A stretch of DNA of 64,000 nt from contig JAFCMP010000079.1 of NCBI GenBank assembly GCA_017506865.1, positions 310,001 to 374,000 on the forward strand. Reading direction: 5' to 3'. Of the stretch, positions 58,289-64,000 are shown one piece after another (position 1 is the stretch's first letter; every line of letters starts with the position of its first letter). The translations under genes and the position numbers were made by a program. This DNA comes from Tribonema minus. Its lineage: Eukaryota > Sar > Xanthophyceae > Tribonematales > Tribonemataceae. The notes beneath the pieces were generated by a model that saw only the letters and a program-made list of their open reading frames with translations, made no database searches and was not told the origin of the DNA.

Positions 58289-61283
58289 GCACATATATAA
58301 AGGTGAGCAGCCAGCTCTTTATTGCAAGCAGTGTCCCCTTCTCTTGATATACATATGCAATGTCCTCTTCACGAAGAACGTTGAGCTTCCGAGCTGGCTG
58401 GATGTTAAGCATGCGCACAAGTTGTATATCCCATCTTTTGGTTGCAATGCCATGTCCAGTTTTATATATTCGCAATAACTAATTCCGCTTCGGTGTGTGT
58501 AAATATGGTGGATTAAAGCTGCTGTACCAAAGAATTTACAAGTACTCCCAAGAAACCTGCATCAATTGTTTGCTGTGTATTTGTGCTCGCTGCACTGTAT
58601 GCAGCTCATGCTGACTATGTAGTTGTGTTGTGTGACTTTTAATACATTGACGAATAGTATGTGAGGTGATGTTGGTTTGTGTGATTTTAGAGTGAAGCCA
58701 TACCATTTGATTGGTGGTTTATCCAAGAAATGCAATGTATCTTACAGTGTGTTGTTTACTGATCTTTCTTGCGTTTCAGGTTATGATGCTGTGAGGCAAA
58801 AAGGAGCATATTCTGACGACTTCAGGCGGAGTTGAGCACTATTGCCACACACACTTCGTGCTGCAGATATATGAGTCTCTCAGCGACATCTGCATCCACC
58901 CGGCCCCTACCACCCTGTATACATCTTTATATAGCCATCACCTAGCTCACCTTCGAGGTGTGCTTACACATGGTGCTACATTCTTGCTGGAGGAAAAGCT
59001 GCCATCAATCGCTACTTAAATAATGACTCCATACATGACACACTTAAGGGGGTTGTGCTGAGTTTTATCGGTGTTTGCATATGTCTGCTGTTGCGTCAAA
59101 ACTTGTTGCAAATTCTTGATTTGTAACATTTGCATGTGCCCCCCCAGTTTTGTCGATACGATGCACCGCTATGTTTGCGACATGTGTTGTGCATATATTA
59201 AGTGTTACCTGTTCTCTTGCCTTTTGTGTCAAAGCAATATTGCAAGTGGGCTCCCATTGTTGAGTAAGAACAAGCAGCAGAGAGGCACTACATACCATAT
59301 GTATTTACAAATGTGTAATATGGGATGAGTATAAGGCATCTAGTATGGTAGAATGTGCGAAAGGCAAGAGTGGTAATATATTGGAATAGGTGACCTCATA
59401 TGGACAAATAGGTGTTTCTGCCAGGACACAAGGATTTTGTTTCTTTGCAAAGTAGAAAAAAAGTATATGAAGTGATTGTAGTGCGTGCAATGTGGACCAT
59501 AAAGTCAATTACATGTTGCAGTGTGAAGGTGGTATTGTATGTGTTGTATACTTGCAAACACACATGCTCCTGTGTAGGAGATATACATATCTTGACAGTT
59601 GTGAAGTAAAGATGATGCATTACAAACTTGTATCGATTGAGTGGTGTCTGCACTTGCCACAATGGAGCATGATGTGCAAACAGGTCTGCAATTTCTTTGG
59701 TGGAGTATAAGGCATCTAGTATGGTAGAATGTGGGAAAGGCAGAGTAGTAACATAAATTCGAATAGGTGTTTCTGACCCCATATGGACAAATAGGTGCTT
59801 CTGCCAGGACAGAAGGATTGTTTCTTTGCAAAGTATAACAAAGTATATTAAGTAATTGCAGAGCGTGTAATGTGAACCATAAAGTCAATTGTATGTTGCA
59901 CTGTGAAGGTGGGTGTATTGTATGTGTTGTATACTTGCAAACACACATACTCCTGTGTAGGAGATATACATATCTTGACAATTGTTAAGTAAAGATGATG
60001 CATTATGCACTTGTATCATTTGAGTGGTGTCTGCACTTACCACAATGGAGCATGTTGTGCAAACAGGTCTGCAATTTCTTTGGTGGTTAGTTATGCAGTT
60101 GCGCAAGGTGCCTGCTAGGTGGGAGTGGGGTGGGTGGGGTGTTACCCCACTGTTTGTGCATTTACTTTAATAGTTGCAGTCTCAAGCAGGGGCATTTGCC
60201 TTGCCACATCCTCAAGCACTTCTATGGATGTAAAGATGTAATAGCACGCTAAGAAACTGCAGTGTATCTCCATCATCATGTTTTCATCTGATTATGTAAC
60301 TGCCAACTAAGAAGCAGTGTATTGACATCATCATTTCGGAAGGAAAAACTGACATAAACAACATTGTTCAGCGCCCTTGGCATGTGCAGAACACTGTCAG
60401 AAAGTGACCGGCGCCAAGTGAGTGTGCACAAGCAGAAGTGATTACATCGCTGGTGTTGTGTGCAAGACAGAAAGGAAGTGTCAATAGCAGTGGCAGCAAT
60501 ATCAACACCACACAATCAGCAGAGCTTAGAAAGGTTGGCGGTAATGAATGTGGTGATGAATTGAGTTTTTCCACATCATATGGCTCCATCATGATCATCG
60601 ATACGCTCACTGTGCACACTGCATATCTGCAGCATGGTTGACTGAGCACTGTTGCAGCGTACACGACAAGCGCATATGTGCTGAGCGTTAGCAGCGGCAC
60701 CACTGCAACAGTGACGTGCCAATGTAACACCCATGGCCACAGCATCGCTACGTCGCAGCCTGTGTGTGGCTGCAGTATGAGCGCGCCACGCTAGGGAGGG
60801 CGCGGGCCGGGAACGGCAAGCTCAGCCATGCTGCACCGCCTTTGCCACACATTGCCTGTCCTGCGAGGTCGTAGGCAGCAGTGCACGTGACTGCGGCTCT
60901 GAATCCCAGTGTCCTTTGATGAAAAGCCTTGAAGGTGCTGCTACTGTTTAAGGTGGTTTTGGGGCAGCCATCTACTCCAATGTTGCCACCACTTTCTTCA
61001 TATCTCAGACAGTGTTGTGGCACGCTTCAACTCTGTGCTGAGGCGCCGTGCCAGCAGCATATCGAAAGGGGCCCGGCAGAACTGGGATGAAGCAGGACTG
61101 GAGACCACCGATCTGAGTAGTGTGCCCCCCCACCCTCCCCTTCCTCAGCGGCAATTCCGCCCGATTGCTGTGGCTTTCCTGCTGCCATGGCGAACGCCGT
61201 GTGCCGACATGCCCAAGAGAATGCTGTTACCACCGCATGAAAGCCGAGTGCACAATCATCGCACGCGCGCTCTCCCTCACTGC
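58289..61283. other. AT-richer gene-poor stretch
   Basis: About 3 kb, notably AT-richer than the rest of the window up to about 60.3 kb, between the CON-6 gene and the 3' end of the next minus-strand gene. It contains the tandem duplication at 59327-60086. I see no exon, tRNA or rRNA. ORFs of 60-160 codons in the repeats are low-complexity and lack family resemblance. Confidence 0.6.
59327..60086. repeat. tandem duplication, about 376-bp unit
   Basis: Copy 1 is 59327-59702 and copy 2 is 59703-about 60086. Both start GAGTATAAGGCATCTAGTAT and end GCAATTTCTTTGGTGG. They differ by scattered substitutions and a small duplication of an AATAGGTG(T/C)TTCTG block in copy 2. No coding frame is preserved. 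Confidence 0.95.
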
Positions 61284-63731
61284 TCAGGTGGGGAACTCCT
61301 CCAGCGCGAGCACCTCGTCCAGCGCCGCGATCGCGGGCAGCCAGTCGGCGCGCAGCTTGTGCAGCAGCTCCGCGGAGCGCGGAAATGCGAGCACCTCCTT
61401 GAAAACCTCCATCTGCAGCCGCTCCTTGTTGGCGCGCACATAGCGCCCGAGGCCGCGCGTCTCGTCCGCCGCGGCGGCGCTGCCGCCGGCGGCGGCGGCA
61501 GAGGCGGCGGCGGCGAGCGGCGACCTAGGGCTGGGGCTCGGCGCCTCCATCTCCGCGAGCGCGCGCAGGCACATGAGCTGGTCCACGAGCGTGCGCGTGA
61601 AGACCCAGCAGTAGCGGCGGAACTGCTTGCGCAGGCGCACGCGGCCGACGGCGCCGAGCTCGCCGCTGAAGTCGAGGCCGTACTTGTTGAGCAGGCGCTG
61701 CACGCGCATCTGGCACAGGATGAAGCACAGCTGCGGGCGCACGCGCGCCTCGAGGAGGCGCTCCGCGTCGCTGCGCAGCGCCGCCGCGTCGCCGCGGCCA
61801 TGGTCGCCGACCGTGCGCGCGAACTGCTGCAGCGCGCCGCGCGCGCCGTCGCGCAGCAGCGAGCCGACGCCCGCGTGCTCCAGCGTCACCGCCTTGATGA
61901 CAAAGTCGATGGGCGTCACGGCGCCGTGGCCGAGGACTTGGCGGCTGAGGTACTCGCCCGTGCGCGCCTGCGAGGGTTAGGGTTAGGGTCAGGGTTAGGC
62001 GGCGACGGCGGCGGCGGCAGCGCCAGTTCTGAGTGGCATGTGGGTGTGTAGGGGGGAGGGGGGCGCGGGTGCAGTGCAGCTGCGATGCGTGAGTGGACTC
62101 TGCCGAGCCAGGACGTTGCTTGTGCGCGCTAGGCAGCGACTGGCCAAGCGGCGGCGGTTGATAGGCGCGCCGTGGCAGCCTGGCGGACTATCTGTCTGCA
62201 TGATGTACCACATGTCGTGCGCTGTCTACCTAGAGTTAGGGTGAGGTTCAACCCCAAGCTCGCCCGCTTTGTGCAATGACAGCCGCAATGAGGCATGCAG
62301 GCGCCAAGCATGTGTGATCATAATCAACTCACTGCATCAGGGTCCCCGTCTATGACGTGCCCCTCCCCCCCATCTACAGCAACGATGTGTATTATGTCTT
62401 GACACCATGCAGTGAGCTGAGCTTGGCTGATGTGAGCTCGAGACTGAACTGCTGATACGCATGACTTGACTGAGGCATTGCACCATTGGTCGTTGATGAT
62501 GCGCGTGATGCGCTTGAGGTGCTGACTGGGCTGAGGTCGCACACTGATATACTCAGCACGTCAAGCATCAACGGGTCCAGTATTGCAACACCTCAGCCAA
62601 CTCAAGCATAGCAGCAGTTCAGCCGTACATCAGGCGTATCAGTCAAGGCCAGTCCGCTGCATGGCGTCATACATATCGTGGCAGTGGATGGGAGGGGGCC
62701 ACATCATAGACGGGACTCTGACTCAACGAGTTGCTATAATCAGACATAGATCGCAAGCGCTGAAGCATGCGCAAGCTTCATGTGAGCTTCTTGTGATGCT
62801 GCCAGAAAATGAACATGCCAGTACAGACCAGTTCAATTGACACCAAATATCGGTCCCGCGGCTGTCAGGCACTCAGCATTTTGGGCTGAATCAGACAGCC
62901 GCAGGACCGAAATTTGGTGTAAACTGAACTGATCTATTCAGCAGGGGTCCGCCCAACGGTCAGCGAACTACCGTGAAGTGGCAATAACGCAGTTGGGAGA
63001 GTCTTGCAGGTTGCACACCCCGGCAGACATGCCATGCTGACTGCTGTGATTGTTGCTTCTGCTGCTCTTGAGACAAGGGTGACAAGCAGTCAGGCACAAA
63101 ACGCCTTCTATCTCTACCTCTTGCGACCAGTCCTGATCCTTCAATCAAGGTTTGAGTCAAAGCTTCGTTGACCCTGAAGCTGAGAGTGCGCACACGCTTC
63201 GCATGGTCTCAACTTCGAGTGACCCATCACTCACACTTCGTGCATGAAGCTGGAAGCATGCACCAACATCAACTCACCACGTCACACGCTTACAACGACA
63301 GCACTTCATGAACATGTGTGAGATTGGAGATACACACCAACTTCAACTCACCATGTCGCACACTTACAACTCAGCACTTCATGTTCACGTGTGAGGTTGG
63401 AGGCATGCATCAACCTCAACTCACCATGTCGCACACTGACAACAAAGCACGTCATGTTCATATGTGAAGTTAGAAGCACACACAAACTTCAACTCACCAC
63501 GTCACTCGCGAAGAAGCGCTCCATGCGCGCCTCATACACGAGCTGCCCCTTGCGCGACCGCGCAACCTTCCCCTTGGTGAGCAGCTGAGCATCATCGCTG
63601 CTGGTTGGTGGGGGCTCGCTCAGGTAGGCCAATGCAGATGACACAGTGCTCAACAGTGACAGAACCAGCAGTATCTGCGTAGCGGCGATGGCATGCAGCA
63701 AAGAGCAGAGCCAGGGGGTGAGGCATCCCAC
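61284..63731 (-). CDS. unrecognised secretory-pathway or plastid-routed protein (305 aa)
   Basis: Two exons in phase 0: 63731-63498 and 61967-61284. The N-terminus MGCLTPWLCSLLHAIAATQI plus LLVLSLLSTVSSALAY is a long signal peptide or anchor (MGC could also be acylated). The rest is basic and helical: KGKVARSRKGQLVYEARMER, FFASDV|ARTGEYLSRQVLGH, then AVTPIDFVIKAVTLEHAGVG, LCFILCQMRVQRLLNKYGLD, FRRYCWVFTRTLVDQLMCLR, an Ala/Ser linker, and ADWLPAIAALDEVLALEEFP. I do not recognise a family. Coding quality is high (conserved-looking mixed residues, GC-rich third positions, exact phase). The donor region is repeated four times and the 1.5-kb intron holds two large inverted repeats and a telomere-like tract at the acceptor. 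Confidence 0.75.
61973..61999 (-). repeat. telomere-like tract at the acceptor
   Basis: GGGTTAGGGTTAGGGTCAGG on plus, so CCCTAACCCT on the sense strand. It ends 5 bp before the exon starting at 61967 (CCTCGCAG|GCG), so the telomere-type repeat forms the pyrimidine tract and possible branch site. Confidence 0.8.
62341..62716. repeat. large imperfect inverted repeat (foldback element)
   Basis: Arm 1 (62341-about 62490) is the imperfect reverse complement of arm 2 (about 62577-62716). Matching blocks include CCGTCTATGA(C/T)GTG, CATGCAG(T/C)G, GAACTGCTG and GGCTGAGG(T)-type ends. The spacer is about 90 bp. No coding capacity; it lies inside an intron. Confidence 0.75.
62826..62934. repeat. near-perfect inverted repeat, 41-bp arms
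   Basis: Arm 1 62826-62866 starts GACCAGTTCAATTGACACCA. Arm 2 62894-62934 is its reverse complement with a handful of mismatches. The loop is 27 bp. It looks like a miniature foldback/MITE-type element or a remnant of one. Confidence 0.9.
63243..63503 (-). repeat. four tandem copies of a donor splice-site region (about 72-bp unit)
   Basis: Each unit holds CAACTCACCA(C/T)GTC, which on the minus strand is the exon end plus donor (GAC(G/A)TG|GTGAGTTG). Only the rightmost unit, at 63493-63503, is joined to the coding exon. The units also share GCACTTCATG and GTGTGAG(G/A)TTGGA. Confidence 0.9.
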
Positions 63732-64000
63732 ACTGATATGCTAGCCTATTCACAGCAAGTCGGTGCGTTAAGTGATCAGAATTACAAGAAGACCAACAAG
63801 GCGCACGTCCACACAACACAAAACCTCATGAAAAAGGGAAAGTGAGCTGCCAATGGACACATTTTGCTGCCGCCAGTCGTAAGTTTCATGCTAAAGCCCA
63901 TCACTGCATGACATTGATCCCCCTAACAGTTCTTATGAACCCATCAAACGCGCTTTCCTATCCGTGATGATGACCCGTGGCCACTGAAGCATGGCAGTGC
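63732..64000. other. upstream region of the last gene
   Basis: 269 bp to the window end. No exon seen; presumably the promoter and 5' UTR of the minus-strand gene. Confidence 0.4.

Noticed and set aside
58289-60300. AT-rich island as organelle DNA inserted in the nucleus
   Set aside because: No recognisable organelle gene fragment or rRNA/tRNA seen; left as unexplained.

Overview
This is a nuclear window from a GC-rich, intron-rich photosynthetic eukaryote, most likely an ochrophyte (stramenopile alga with a secondary plastid). Three genes encode plastid-type presequences. Two of them are ER signal peptides ending in an ASAFAP-like site with Phe at +1 (37724 gene: ANA|FLFAPA; 48536 gene: AHA|FVPSLPA). 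The third is a thylakoid-lumen cyclophilin with a signal peptide, a transit region and a twin-arginine lumen signal. Introns are 0.1-1.5 kb with GT-AG ends plus two GC-AG cases, often with long poly-C tracts before the 3' splice site. I rebuilt gene models by joining exons in phase and checking them against remembered family architecture. No transcript data were available.

Layout, left to right: a P-loop NTPase-like gene (-, 744-3159); TTLL9 tubulin polyglutamylase (+, 3293-8244); an SLC35B-type nucleotide-sugar/PAPS transporter (+, 8579-11742); an N-acylated STE7/MAP2K-like kinase (+, 12537-16312); a MORN-repeat protein (-, 18622-21657); an AVL9 DENN-family trafficking protein (-, 22231-25719); a histone-deacetylase-family amidohydrolase with an organelle-type presequence (+, 26393-31812); a CYP38-like lumenal cyclophilin (-, 32706-37587); a small plastid-targeted protein (+, 37724-39302); a possible secreted protein (-, 39333-39815); an NSDHL/ERG26-like SDR fused to cytochrome b5 (-, 40661-43668); a single-exon tandem PhoD-like protein (+, 43891-48282); a plastid-targeted inositol-2-dehydrogenase-like oxidoreductase (+, 48536-54999); a CON-6 protein (+, 57332-58288); an AT-richer gene-poor stretch (58.3-61.3 kb); and an unrecognised secreted/membrane protein (-, 61284-63731). 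The genes are functionally mixed and do not form a pathway. Several pairs are divergent with short shared upstream regions.

The most striking feature is structural. At least twelve exons have truncated tandem copies of one end, always together with the adjoining splice site and some intron. Head copies with an acceptor lie upstream of the full exon and tail copies with a donor lie downstream. The oxidoreductase gene alone has clear truncated copies at three of its exons, with up to three copies of one exon head. Two other patterns recur: a roughly 110-130 bp dispersed repeat found five times, always inside introns, and TTAGGG/CCCTAA telomere-type tracts beside splice sites or stop codons. Three proteins also keep a recognisable enzyme fold but lack key catalytic or binding residues (P-loop, SDR and PhoD genes).
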